From DATDFB01 sp036522835 (GTDB lineage: Bacteria > Acidobacteriota > Thermoanaerobaculia > Gp7-AA8): DNA of 62,495 nt. The stretch spans positions 1 to 62,495 of the forward strand of contig DATDFB010000102.1 of assembly GCA_036522835.1 (NCBI GenBank), given 5' to 3'. This document shows positions 52,319-60,774 of the stretch, piece by piece; position 1 is the first letter of the stretch, and the number at the start of each line of letters is the position of its first letter. Below the pieces are notes generated by a model, which saw nothing but the letters and a program-made list of their open reading frames with translations, was not told where the DNA came from and did not search any database. The position numbers and the translations under genes were made by a program.

Positions 52319-54497
52319 CAGAAACGCACCAGGTACGAGAGCTTGACGAAGAGCTGCCGGTGGTCGTTACGGAGCGTCAGCGCAGTGTACGGCGATTCGA
52401 GCGACGGATCGTTCGCATAGTTCGTGTTGTAACCGGCGTAGACGGCGGTGCCCGGAGTCAGAAGCCAGGCCACGAGGAAGTCGGCGTTGAGGCGCTTGTA
52501 CGGCACGAGCGAGGCGAGCGCGGCGGCGGCATCGAGGCGGTCGCGCGCGACGATGGCGCGAACCGACAGCGCGCGCGTGAACTGGTAGCCGATCTTCATC
52601 CGCACGACGCGGTGGCGGAACGCGCCGCGGAGCTCGGTATCGATGACGTTGCTCTGCAGCGTCATGACGTCGCTCGGATGGACCTCCAGAGTGGCCACCG
52701 CCGTGCGCGTCGCCGCGGAGTACGGCAGCAGCCCGGCCGCCGGCACGAAGTTGATGGCCGTGCCGCCGGTGTACTCGACGTACGCGGTCGTGCGCGGAAT
52801 CGCGCTCGTCGTCATCTCCACGCCCCAGCGGTCGTCGCGCAGCGCCAGCGGATCGGCAACGAGCGGAAACTCCGCCGGAATCAAGCGCTGGCTGCTGCGC
52901 AGCGCGGCCGCGGAGATCGTCGTCAGCCGCGGCAGCTCGATGCTGAATTTCGTCTGCACGGCGCGCTCGAGCCAGCCGCCGCCGCGCGCGTCTTCGACGC
53001 GGCTGACGTTGATGTCCGGTCCCCACGACACGATCGCGCCCTCGCTGGAACGGACGCGGTAGAGAATCGCCTGCTGCGCGCGGCGGATGCCGGCGCGCGC
53101 GATGAAGCCGGCGTCGGCGCGAAAGTCGTGCGAGAGGTCGTCGAGGTCGAGCTGGTAGCTGCCGCTCGTCCAACTGCCTAGGATGCGGCCGTGGAGCGCG
53201 CTGCCGCCGGCGCGCCTGCCGTCGGGCGACGCCGTCCTGCTGGCCACGCCTTGCAGCGTGGCAATCCAGTTCGGCGCGATCCGCAGCCGCGCGTCGGCGC
53301 CGGCGACGGCGTTCGACTCGCCGCCGGCCGTCCGCTGCACGAAGACGCCGCCGACCGTCGAGTCGACGCCGACGTCGCGCGTCACGCGCAACGCGCGGAA
53401 GAGCGCGCGCTTGCCGAACAGCGCGTCCCCCGGCGCGGCGATCTCGCCCGGGGAGCGGTCGTCGATGACGAGCGCGCCGATGCCGTAGCGCCCGGCCTTC
53501 CCGGTCAGCTTCAGGCCGCGCTGCGGATCGGCGATGCGCCGCGTGAAGAGGAGCTGCAGGGGCGTGTCGAAGTAGCTGGCGTTCTCGATGAAGAACGGAC
53601 GCTTCTCGGGGAAGAAGACCTCGAAGCGCTGGTTGACCGTCTCCTGCGGCTCGTCGGACTCGACCTGGCTGAAGTCGGGATTGAGCGTGGCGTCGGCGAC
53701 GAGGCTGTCGCGGAGGATCATCTTCGCGTCGACGCCGGCGTCGGCAGCCGTGGTCGAGCGCAGCGGCGTCCGCGCCGCGAGCATCGAGCTGTACGGGATG
53801 AACTGCACGTTGCGCCCCGGCGACACCGATGCCAGCCCGTCCATGTCGCCCTCCTGGTTGAGGCGTCCGGCCACCTCGCTCGAGTACGCCGGCCAGTAGG
53901 CCTCCTCGTTTTTTCGCGGGATTCCGCGGTAGAGGAAGATGCCCCACTGCTGCACGTCGTCGGGACGAAAGCGGAGGCTGCGGAACGGAATGGCCATGAG
54001 CGCGATCCACCCCTGCGCCGTCGTGCGCGCCTCGGAATGCCACACGGCGTCGTGCGAAAAGTCCCACGTACCGCCCTCGGTCCACACCGCATCGTTCTGC
54101 ACGCCGCGCGCGTTGACCTGGAAGCCGTAGAGCGCTTGCGGTCGTGAAAGGTGTCGAGCATGACCGAGATGGTGTCGTCGTACGACGGGATGAGATCGCG
54201 GTTCACCAGCCGCGCGCGCACGAGCTCGGGATGGGCGTCGAAGGCGAGAAAGACGAAGTAGAGCGCGGCATCGTCATAGCCGGCGTAGGCGACGGTGCGC
54301 TCGGAGACCGGCGCGCCGTTGCGCGGGGTGCGGGCGACGAAGCCTTCGACGCGGGTCATGCCGTCGCGCCGCTCCGGCGCGCTCATGTCCGCAAACTCCT
54401 CGAGCGCCGGCGGATGCTCGACGCGGCCGGCGCGGAACGACGCGGCGGCCAGCGGCGGCGCGCAGACGGCCAGGAGCAACGCGGCCCCGCGCTTCAT
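52318..54497 (-). pseudogene. DUF5916/CBM9-like outer-membrane protein, frameshifted near 54134-54142
   Basis: The N-terminal part (from ATG 54497, MKRGAALLLAV, signal peptide) runs as a CBM9-like beta domain to VMLDTFHDRKR in one frame. The rest, ALYGFQVNARGVQNDAVW onward, is in another frame and reaches the stop at 52318. An indel near 54134-54142 explains it. The joined product of about 725 residues has the CBM9-like domain and a DUF5916 barrel (VFFPEKRPFFIEN) ending in Phe (SYLVRF). It may be a real defect or an assembly error. It overlaps genes on both sides by 4 nt. Confidence 0.8.
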
Positions 54498-54967
54498 GCC
54501 GCCTCGCGCGTGGCGGTCATGATCCAGTTCGTCTCCCACGTCGCGCCGCCGTCGACGGAGAAGGCTTGCTGCCAGACGACGACGCCGGGCGTCGTCGCGT
54601 CATAGATATAGCGGACGCGGACGGCGCGCCCTTCCCACGTGTCCTCCGAGTAGAACGTGCCGATCGGACCGTCGAACGCGCCGACGACAGGGACGTCGTC
54701 GAAGCCGAACGTGCGGGTGTCGGCCCACCAGATGGTCCAGAGCCGCGTGCGCGGATTGAAGATGCGGATGGCCGCGCCTTCGAAGGGCTCGTCGTCGAGC
54801 TCCCAGCGGTAGCACTTGATGTTGCCCCACCCGTCGAGGAATTTGAACGCCTCGGCGGTGCCATCGAACTCGATCCACTCATCGCAGCCGGCGAGGCGCT
54901 GCCTCAGCTTCCGGTGCCTCACGTTCCAACGGCCGATGATGAAATCGAAGTCGTTGCGGGACGACAT
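54494..54967 (-). CDS. DUF1579-like lipocalin-fold protein
   Basis: A 157-residue cytoplasmic protein: FDFIIGRWNVRHRKLRQRL at the start, then strands with WTIWWADT and TFYSEDTWEG, ending with a SVDGGATWETNW strand. This is the layout of small DUF1579/lipocalin-like proteins. No enzymatic motif is visible. It overlaps the transporter gene upstream by 89 nt and the frameshifted gene downstream by 4 nt, so it is part of the same minus-strand run. Confidence 0.75.
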   Translation of the reverse strand: MSSRNDFDFIIGRWNVRHRKLRQRLAGCDEWIEFDGTAEAFKFLDGWGNIKCYRWELDDEPFEGAAIRIFNPRTRLWTIWWADTRTFGFDDVPVVGAFDGPIGTFYSEDTWEGRAVRVRYIYDATTPGVVVWQQAFSVDGGATWETNWIMTATREAA

Positions 54968-55841
54968 GCCTCTCCTCCTTCCGCACCAGGGCGATGGCCA
55001 GCAGAATGGCCGCGCCGGCGACGGCCATGCGCGGCGTCAGGCTCTCGCCGGCGATGGCCGCGCCGAGCAGCACCGCGATCAGGGGATTGGTGTACGTGTG
55101 CGTGGCCACGAGCACGGGCGAGCAGCGCTCGAGCAGCCGCGTGTAGCCGGCGAACGTGAGCGAGCCGAAAACGACGAGGTAGGCGAGGCCGGCGGCCGAG
55201 GCGGCGGTGACGCGGGCGACGTCGAAGCGCGCCAGGCTGCCGCTCGCCGCCGCCGCGGCGACGAGCATCGCCCCGCCGCAGAGGAGCGACATCGACGCCG
55301 ACATGAGCGTCGACGAATGCAGCGGCGCGGAGCTCGCGTAGAAGATGCCGATGGACCACGAGATCGCGCCGAGAACGATGACGACGGAGCCGGCGAACTC
55401 GAGACGATCGTGCGAGCGCGGCAGGCCGACGAGGATGCCCACCGCGGCGACACCGATGCCGAGACCGGCCATGGCGGCGGGCGACAGCCGCGCGTCGCGA
55501 CGCGTGAGCGCGCTCAGCAGCGCCACCCACACCGGCTCGGTGGCGACGAAGAGCGCCGCGGCGCCCGATGCGACGTAGAGCTCCGCCCAATGCAGCGAGC
55601 CGTGACCGATGAGGAAGAAGAGGATGCCGGTGACGGCGCTGGCGCGCCACTGCACGGCGGTGGGCCGCAGACCGCGCGACCAGCAGACGGCGAAGAGCGC
55701 CGCGCCGCCCAAGAGATGGCGGAGGCCGGCCGTGAGGAGCGGCGGGATGGTCTGCACCGCGTAATGGATGGCCAGGTAGGTCGTGCCCCAGACGATGTGG
55801 ATCGCCGCGAAGCAGAGGATGGTGAGGAGGCGATCGCGCAC
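54879..55841 (-). CDS. EamA/DMT-superfamily transporter
   Basis: A 320-residue membrane protein with ten helices in two EamA repeats: FAAIHIVWGTTYLAIHYAV in the first, and IVLGAISWSIGIFYASSAP near the start of the second. Start taken at GTG 55841. A TACAAA box is 7 nt upstream. The C-terminal 30 residues are cytoplasmic and overlap the next gene by 89 nt, an unusually long overlap. Substrate likely a small metabolite, but unknown. Confidence 0.82.
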   Translation of the reverse strand: MRDRLLTILCFAAIHIVWGTTYLAIHYAVQTIPPLLTAGLRHLLGGAALFAVCWSRGLRPTAVQWRASAVTGILFFLIGHGSLHWAELYVASGAAALFVATEPVWVALLSALTRRDARLSPAAMAGLGIGVAAVGILVGLPRSHDRLEFAGSVVIVLGAISWSIGIFYASSAPLHSSTLMSASMSLLCGGAMLVAAAAASGSLARFDVARVTAASAAGLAYLVVFGSLTFAGYTRLLERCSPVLVATHTYTNPLIAVLLGAAIAGESLTPRMAVAGAAILLAIALVRKEERHVVPQRLRFHHRPLEREAPEAEAAPRRLR

Positions 55842-55873
55842 GGGATGATTTGTAGTCGCGCGCGCGACGACGC

Positions 55874-55977
55874 GGCTTGCGGTTTCTTGCGGTTGTGGAG
55901 TGCGGCGGCCGTGCCGCCGCTCTGACAGCGCCGGCATGGCCGGCGCACTCCACATGCTGCGCAAGAAACCGCAAGCC
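55874..55977. repeat. REP/BIME-like pair nested in an outer 18-bp inverted repeat
   Basis: Inner REP-like pair 55894-55954. Outside it, GGCTTGCGGTTTCTTGCG (55874-55891) and its exact inverted copy (55960-55977) extend the palindrome. It lies in the divergent gap between the transporter and the amidohydrolase genes. Confidence 0.88.
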
Positions 55978-56009
55978 GGGCAGCGCGCCGCGCCGCCACA
56001 CTCCCGCCC

Positions 56010-57287
56010 ATGCGAAGAATCGTGCTGCTCCTCCTTCTCCTCGCCCTCCCCTCCCTCGCCGCCGAGGAGCGCCGCGTCATCGTACGGGCGGGGCGGCTGC
56101 TCGACGTCGTCAGCGGCGCGTACGCGGATGACCAGGCCATCGTCATCGCCGGAAAGACCATCGAGTCGGTCGTGCCGTTCGCGCAGGCGAACGCGTCGGG
56201 CGCGACGGTCATCGACCTCTCGCGCTACACCGTCCTCCCCGCCTTCACCGACTGCCACAACCATCTCCTCGGCGACCTGAAGAACTTCAACCCCGCGGCG
56301 TATCTGATGACGTCGTCGGGCGAAGGGGTGGTGTGGGGCGTCAAGAATCTGCGCACGTACATCGACCACGGCTTCACCACCGTGCGCGATGCCTGCGAAG
56401 CCGACAACGCCTACGGCCAGTTCGCGTTGCGCGCGGGCGTGGCCCGCGGCCTGATCGCCGGCCCGCGGATCGTCGCCTCCGGCAGTTGCGTCTCGATCAC
56501 CGGCGGCCACGGCGACGCCAACGTCCTCGCCCCCGACCAGCCGCTCCCCACCCGACCCAACCTCGCCGACAACGTCGGCGAGGTTGCCACGGTCGTCCGG
56601 CGCGACCTCAAGTACGGCGCCGACTGGATCAAGCTGATGGCCACCGGCGGCATACTCGATCCCTGGAGCGATTACAACAATCAGGAGCTGAGCGAGGAAC
56701 AGATGGCCAAGGCGGTCGAGATCGCCCACCGCGCCGGCCGCAAAGTGATGGCCCACGCGGAGGGAACGGCCGGAATCAAGTCCGCCGTCCGCGCCGGCGT
56801 CGACTCGATCGAGCACGGCACGGTGCTGGACGAGGAGGCGGCGGCGATGATGGCCCGGCGCGGGACGTGGCTCGTGCCGACGCTCTACACGTTCCAGTAC
56901 GGCGTCGAGCTGGGCGAGAAGCTCGGCGTCCCCGCCGTGAGCCTCGACAAAGTGCGCAAGATCATCTCGGCCCAGGGGCCGTCGTTCCAGCGCGCGCTCG
57001 CGCACCGCGTGAAGATCGCCTTCGGCCTAGACGCCGACCCGGAGCTCTTGCCGCGCGAGTTCGGCGCGCTCGTGCGCGGCGGGATGACGCCGCTGCAGGC
57101 GATCCAGGCCGCCACGGTCAACGCCGCCGAGCTCCTCGGCGCGGCCGACACGCAGGGCTCGATCGCGAAGGGGAAAGTCGCCGACGTCATCGCCGTCGCC
57201 GGCGATCCGCTCGAGGACATCAAGACGCTCGAGACGGTCGTCTTCGTGATGAAGGAGGGAGCGGTGGTGAAGGACGCGCGGCCGTGA
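56010..57287 (+). CDS. Exported amidohydrolase
   Basis: A 425-residue protein with a signal peptide (LLLLLLALPSLAAEE, to about 18). It is a TIM-barrel amidohydrolase: DCHNHLLGD (HxH), the Lys in GADWIKLMATGG, His in VMAHAEG and IEHGT, and a catalytic-Asp position at AFGLDADPE. Such exported amidohydrolases include imidazolonepropionase-like enzymes and dipeptidases. The substrate is unknown. The next gene overlaps it by GTGA. Confidence 0.9.
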   Translation: MRRIVLLLLLLALPSLAAEERRVIVRAGRLLDVVSGAYADDQAIVIAGKTIESVVPFAQANASGATVIDLSRYTVLPAFTDCHNHLLGDLKNFNPAAYLMTSSGEGVVWGVKNLRTYIDHGFTTVRDACEADNAYGQFALRAGVARGLIAGPRIVASGSCVSITGGHGDANVLAPDQPLPTRPNLADNVGEVATVVRRDLKYGADWIKLMATGGILDPWSDYNNQELSEEQMAKAVEIAHRAGRKVMAHAEGTAGIKSAVRAGVDSIEHGTVLDEEAAAMMARRGTWLVPTLYTFQYGVELGEKLGVPAVSLDKVRKIISAQGPSFQRALAHRVKIAFGLDADPELLPREFGALVRGGMTPLQAIQAATVNAAELLGAADTQGSIAKGKVADVIAVAGDPLEDIKTLETVVFVMKEGAVVKDARP

Positions 57288-57592
57288 CGATCATGCGAGT
57301 CTGGCACGGCTGGACGCCGGCGGAAAACGCGGACGCATACGAAGCGCTGCTGCGCAGCGAAATCCTGCCCGGCATTCACCGCATCGACGGCTACGGCGGC
57401 GCGTTCCTGCTGCGGCGCGACGGCGGCGCCGAAGTGGAGTTCGTCACCATCACCACCTGGGCCTCGTGGGAAGCCATCGAGCGCTTCGCCGGCGAGGGAC
57501 ACACCGGCGCGGTCGTGCCGGAGACGGCGCGCGCGCTGCTGTCGCGCTTCGACGAGCACTCGGAGCATTACCTCGGGTCGTGGGTGCCGTAG
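57284..57592 (+). CDS. Small ABM-like (dimeric alpha/beta barrel) protein
   Basis: A 102-residue cytoplasmic protein with a ferredoxin-like layout similar to antibiotic-biosynthesis-monooxygenase and other dimeric alpha/beta-barrel proteins: a VWHGW strand, YEALLRSEILPGI helix, FVTITTWASWEAIERF. No cofactor motif is visible. A GTG at 57284 overlaps the amidohydrolase stop; an ATG at 57293 is the alternative. Probably co-translated with the amidohydrolase. Confidence 0.72.
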   Translation: MTIMRVWHGWTPAENADAYEALLRSEILPGIHRIDGYGGAFLLRRDGGAEVEFVTITTWASWEAIERFAGEGHTGAVVPETARALLSRFDEHSEHYLGSWVP

Positions 57593-57602
57593 CTGGCAGC
57601 GC

Positions 57603-57608
57603 TAAACT
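57603..57608 (+). promoter_or_regulatory. Candidate -10 box (TAAACT) for the cupin gene
   Basis: TAAACT ends 6 nt before the cupin ATG at 57615, giving a leaderless start. Confidence 0.4.
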
Positions 57609-57614
57609 TGCAGC

Positions 57615-57974
57615 ATGGACAAGGTAAACGTCGCGGAGGCGCTGCGGTCGTTCTCCGAGCATTGGCAGCCGCGCATCGTCGGGGAACTGAACGGGCAGCA
57701 CGTGAAGCTGGTGAAGCTGCAGGGCGAGTTCGTCTGGCATCACCACGCGGACGAGGACGAGATGTTCTACGTCGTGCGCGGGGCGATCGACATCGAGCTC
57801 CGCGGACGGACCATCGCCTTGCGCGAGGGCGAGTTTTTCATCGTTCCGCGCGGCGTCGAGCACCGGCCGGTGGCGGCGGAGGAGGCGCACGTGATGCTCT
57901 TCGAGCCGGCGGGGACGCGGAACACCGGCAACGTGCAGAGCGAACGGACGTACGAGGCCACGCCGCTCGCATGA
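57615..57974 (+). CDS. Small cupin-domain protein
   Basis: A 119-residue single cupin: the motif HHHADEDEMFYVVRG (metal ligands) and EFFIVPRGVEHRP in the second motif. It has no other domain. Cupins of this size bind metals and small molecules; function unknown. Its stop overlaps the LuxR-type gene by ATGA, so the two are co-translated, and it might be its ligand sensor. Confidence 0.83.
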   Translation: MDKVNVAEALRSFSEHWQPRIVGELNGQHVKLVKLQGEFVWHHHADEDEMFYVVRGAIDIELRGRTIALREGEFFIVPRGVEHRPVAAEEAHVMLFEPAGTRNTGNVQSERTYEATPLA

Positions 57975-58417
57975 CCCGGCAAATCGTGGTCTGGGGAGCG
58001 GCCGGCGGGATCCTCATCGCGCTGCTGAAGCTCATCGAGTACAAGCACTTCGTCCACGAATACCCGTCCGAGGTCTATGGCGGCCTGGTGGCGCTCGTCT
58101 TCACCGCCGTCGGGGTGACCCTGGGCCTGCGATGGACGCGGCCGCGCCAGGTCGTGGTGGTGAAGGAAGTGCCGGTGCGCGCCGGCGGGCCGTTCACGCT
58201 CGACGAGACCAAGCTGCGCGAGGTCGGACTGACCCAGCGCGAGCACGAGATCCTCGGCCTGATCGCCGAGGGACTGAGCAACCGGGAGATCGGCGAGCGC
58301 CTCTTCGTGTCCGAGAACACCGTCAAAACCCACTCGTCGCGCCTCTTCGAGAAAATGGAGGTCAGCCGCCGCGTCCAGGCGGTTCAAAAAGGCAAAGCGC
58401 TGGGGCTCATCCCCTGA
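57971..58417 (+). CDS. Membrane-anchored LuxR-type HTH regulator
   Basis: A 148-residue protein with two N-terminal membrane helices (about 4-22 and 36-54) and a C-terminal LuxR HTH domain (about 78-145): LTQREHEILGLIAEGLSNRE, then IGERLFVSENTVKTH. There is no receiver domain. This is a type of one-component regulator fixed in the membrane. Its coupling to the cupin gene suggests that they form a small sensory unit. Targets unknown; the DUF4199 gene downstream is a candidate. Confidence 0.88.
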   Translation: MTRQIVVWGAAGGILIALLKLIEYKHFVHEYPSEVYGGLVALVFTAVGVTLGLRWTRPRQVVVVKEVPVRAGGPFTLDETKLREVGLTQREHEILGLIAEGLSNREIGERLFVSENTVKTHSSRLFEKMEVSRRVQAVQKGKALGLIP

Positions 58418-58509
58418 TTCATACTTTCGTTGACCCCAAAATCACCCGATCGCATGACGACGGCAGCGGCGCGCCGGCCTACGTTGCGGCGCAAAGGAGA
58501 GCGAAAACG

Positions 58510-59049
58510 ATGAAACGAACCGTCCTGGTCTTCGGCCTGATCTCCGGCGCCATCTCGTCGGCGATGATGTTCCTCTACCTCCCCCTGATCAACCGCGGCG
58601 TCATCAACCACGACAACGGGGAGGTCATCGGCTACACGTCGATCTTCCTGTCGTTTCTGCTCGTGTTCTTCGGCATCCGCTCGTATCGCGAGAGCCACGG
58701 CGGTACGATCACGTTCGGCCGCGGCGTCGCCGTGGGGATCCTGATCACGCTGGTCTCCTGCGTGTTCTACGTGGCGTCGTGGGAGATCCTCTACTACAAG
58801 TTCATGCCCGACTTCGGCGACAAGTACGCCGTACACGTGGTCGAGAAGATGCGCGCGAAGGGCGCCAGCGAGCAAGACATCGCCGCGAAGAAGAAACAGT
58901 TGGAACAGTTCAAGGCGATCTGGGAAAATCCCTTCCTGAACGCCGCCATGACATTCATCGAGCCGTTCCCGGTGGGCCTGATCGTGACCCTCGTCTCGGC
59001 CGGAATCCTGCGGCGGCGCAAGGCGCCGCCGGAGCTGGCGGTGGCATGA
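58510..59049 (+). CDS. DUF4199 membrane protein
   Basis: A 179-residue protein with four membrane helices (VFGLISGAISSAMMFLYL; SIFLSFLLVFFGI; GVAVGILITLVSCVFYVASW; MTFIEPFPVGLIVTLVSAGIL, with a soluble charged loop before the last). This is the DUF4199 layout. A clear AGGAG ribosome site lies 10 nt before the ATG. It overlaps the PEBP-like gene by ATGA. Function unknown. Confidence 0.85.
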   Translation: MKRTVLVFGLISGAISSAMMFLYLPLINRGVINHDNGEVIGYTSIFLSFLLVFFGIRSYRESHGGTITFGRGVAVGILITLVSCVFYVASWEILYYKFMPDFGDKYAVHVVEKMRAKGASEQDIAAKKKQLEQFKAIWENPFLNAAMTFIEPFPVGLIVTLVSAGILRRRKAPPELAVA

Positions 59050-59603
59050 GAACGGTTCGGTTTGCGATTCTGATGGTCGTCGTCGCCGCGTGCACGAACG
59101 CGACGACGACGACACCGGCGTTCGAGCTGACGAGCAGCGACTTCACCGAGGGCGCGGCGCTGCCCGACAGCACGGTGCTGAACGGCCTCGATTGCCACGG
59201 CCCGAATGTCTCGCCGGCGCTCCAGTGGCGAAACGCGCCGGCCGGAACGAAGGGCTTCGTCCTCGTGCTCGACGACTACGAAGCGCGCGGCGGCGACGGC
59301 TTCGTGCACTGGGCGGTCTACAACCTCCCCGCCACGGCGACGGCGCTGCCGTCGAACGCCGGCGCCGCCGAGCCCGACCTCCCCGGCGGCGGCCGCCACG
59401 CCTACAGCGATTTCCTTCGCCGCCGCTACGACGGGCCGTGCCCGCCGGAAGGGCCGCCGCACAAGTACCGCTTCACGCTGTACGCGATCGATATGCCGTC
59501 GATCGACGACGCCGGCACGCCGATGACGTGGCGCAAGCTGCGCTTCATCATCCGCGGGCATGTGCTCGGACAGACGTCGCTGATAGGACTGCGGGGGCAT
59601 TGA
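59046..59603 (+). CDS. YbhB/YbcL (PEBP-like) lipoprotein
   Basis: A 185-residue protein with a lipoprotein signal (VVVAACTN, Cys about 16) and a PEBP-like domain: NVSPALQWRNAPAGTKGFVL, VHWAVYNLP and YRFTLYAID. Most bacterial members are of unknown function. It should be anchored in the outer or inner membrane on the periplasmic side. Co-translated with DUF4199. Confidence 0.88.
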   Translation: MRTVRFAILMVVVAACTNATTTTPAFELTSSDFTEGAALPDSTVLNGLDCHGPNVSPALQWRNAPAGTKGFVLVLDDYEARGGDGFVHWAVYNLPATATALPSNAGAAEPDLPGGGRHAYSDFLRRRYDGPCPPEGPPHKYRFTLYAIDMPSIDDAGTPMTWRKLRFIIRGHVLGQTSLIGLRGH

Positions 59604-59604
59604 A

Positions 59605-59660
59605 GAGGGGGCGGCATGGCCGCCCCTCGGACAGCGGCGGCGTGGCCGCCGCACTCCACA
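59605..59660. repeat. REP/BIME-like pair with variant left half, between convergent genes
   Basis: The left half GAGGGGGCGGC-atg-GCCGCCCCTC is a variant; the right half is the usual GCGGCGGC-type with CTCCACA. It fills the gap between the PEBP-like gene and the DUF3887 gene. Confidence 0.85.
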
Positions 59661-59661
59661 G

Positions 59662-60348
59662 CTATTTCGGAGGACGGAAGCTCCAGCCGACGACGCGGCG
59701 GGCGTTGTTGAAGACGATCTCGAAGAGCATCGGCATCTTCTCGAACTCGGCCGACAGCTTCACGACGTGGAGGTCGCCCTGCATCGCGTACCGCGCCTCC
59801 CCCATCGACTTCAGCTTCCCGTAGACGCCGGTGACGTCGCGGTAGAGCGACTCGAGCGCGGCGGGGGGCAGTTGCGCGCTCATCTTCATGTCGAAGTGCT
59901 TGCCGACGTCGTCGAAGCGGCGGTTGTTGAACGCGGCGAAGACCTCGCGCGCGATCCGCTCGAGCTCGGCGTCGTGGTCGGGGACGCGGTCGAAGTGCAG
60001 CGCGCCGATTTTCCCCGCGTCGTCGAACGTGACCTGCACCAGCGCCGGCCCTTTCTCGAAGCGCGCCGTCAGCTCGACCACCGGAAACGTCCCGTCGGTG
60101 CTCTCCTTCACGGCGGCGATGGACATGAAGGGCCCCAGGTCGCGGTCGAACTGCTGCTTGAAATTGGCGAGGACTTCGGGCGTGACCGTCGCCTTCATCT
60201 GCTCGTTGAACTCGCGCGCCGCAGTGTCTAAGCGGTTGGCGGCGAAGTTGACGAGAAAGCGGCGGGCCGTCGTCTGCATCGGCGACGGCACGGCCGCGGA
60301 TAGAGAGACGGCGAGCGAGAGGACGAGCGCGTGGGTCAGGGCTTTCAT
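59662..60348 (-). CDS. Exported protein with two DUF3887 domains
   Basis: A 228-residue exported protein (signal peptide to about SLSAAVPS, 20). Two related halves are visible: FLVNFAANRLDTAAREFNE and, about 105 residues further, VFAAFNNRRFDDVGKHFD; each is a DUF3887-like domain, a fold often attached to secreted hydrolases. There is no catalytic partner here, so it may be an accessory binding protein. It lies 15 nt beyond the MaoC-like gene on the same strand. Confidence 0.8.
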   Translation of the reverse strand: MKALTHALVLSLAVSLSAAVPSPMQTTARRFLVNFAANRLDTAAREFNEQMKATVTPEVLANFKQQFDRDLGPFMSIAAVKESTDGTFPVVELTARFEKGPALVQVTFDDAGKIGALHFDRVPDHDAELERIAREVFAAFNNRRFDDVGKHFDMKMSAQLPPAALESLYRDVTGVYGKLKSMGEARYAMQGDLHVVKLSAEFEKMPMLFEIVFNNARRVVGWSFRPPK

Positions 60349-60363
60349 GGACCGGCGCAGAGT

Positions 60364-60774
60364 CTAACGCAGCAGCCCGGCCTCGCACTTCCCCTCGATC
60401 ACCCGCTCCCCCGCCGCGTTCTCGATCCACGACTCGATCTCGAGGCGGTGCCGCGCGCGGTCGACGGCGCGCACGACGAAGTGCGCCGTGACGGTGTCGC
60501 CGACGTACACCGGGCGGAGGAACGCCAGCGTCTGCGCGCGATAGATCGCCCCGGTGCCGGGAAGGAGCATGCCCACCATGGTCGAGAAGATCGACGCGGC
60601 CAGCATGCCGTGCAGGACGCGCCGCCCGAACCGCGTCCGCGCCGCGAAGGCGTCGTCGACGTGCAGCGGATTGACGTCGCCGGTGATCTCGACGAAACGG
60701 CGCACGTCGTCGTCGGTGAAGGTCTTCGTGAAGGTGACGTGCTGCCCGACCGTGAAGTCGTCGATGCGCGGCAC
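60364..60774 (-). CDS. MaoC-like (R)-specific enoyl-CoA hydratase
   Basis: A 136-residue hot-dog-fold protein: FVEITGDVNPLHVDDAFA contains the catalytic Asp and His of MaoC/PhaJ hydratases, followed by GRRVLHGMLAAS and a PVYVGDT strand. The start is a GTG at 60774 that shares its first base with the TAG of the upstream propeller gene, so translation is coupled. It may take part in fatty-acid or polyhydroxyalkanoate metabolism; nothing else nearby belongs to that pathway. Confidence 0.88.
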   Translation of the reverse strand: MPRIDDFTVGQHVTFTKTFTDDDVRRFVEITGDVNPLHVDDAFAARTRFGRRVLHGMLAASIFSTMVGMLLPGTGAIYRAQTLAFLRPVYVGDTVTAHFVVRAVDRARHRLEIESWIENAAGERVIEGKCEAGLLR

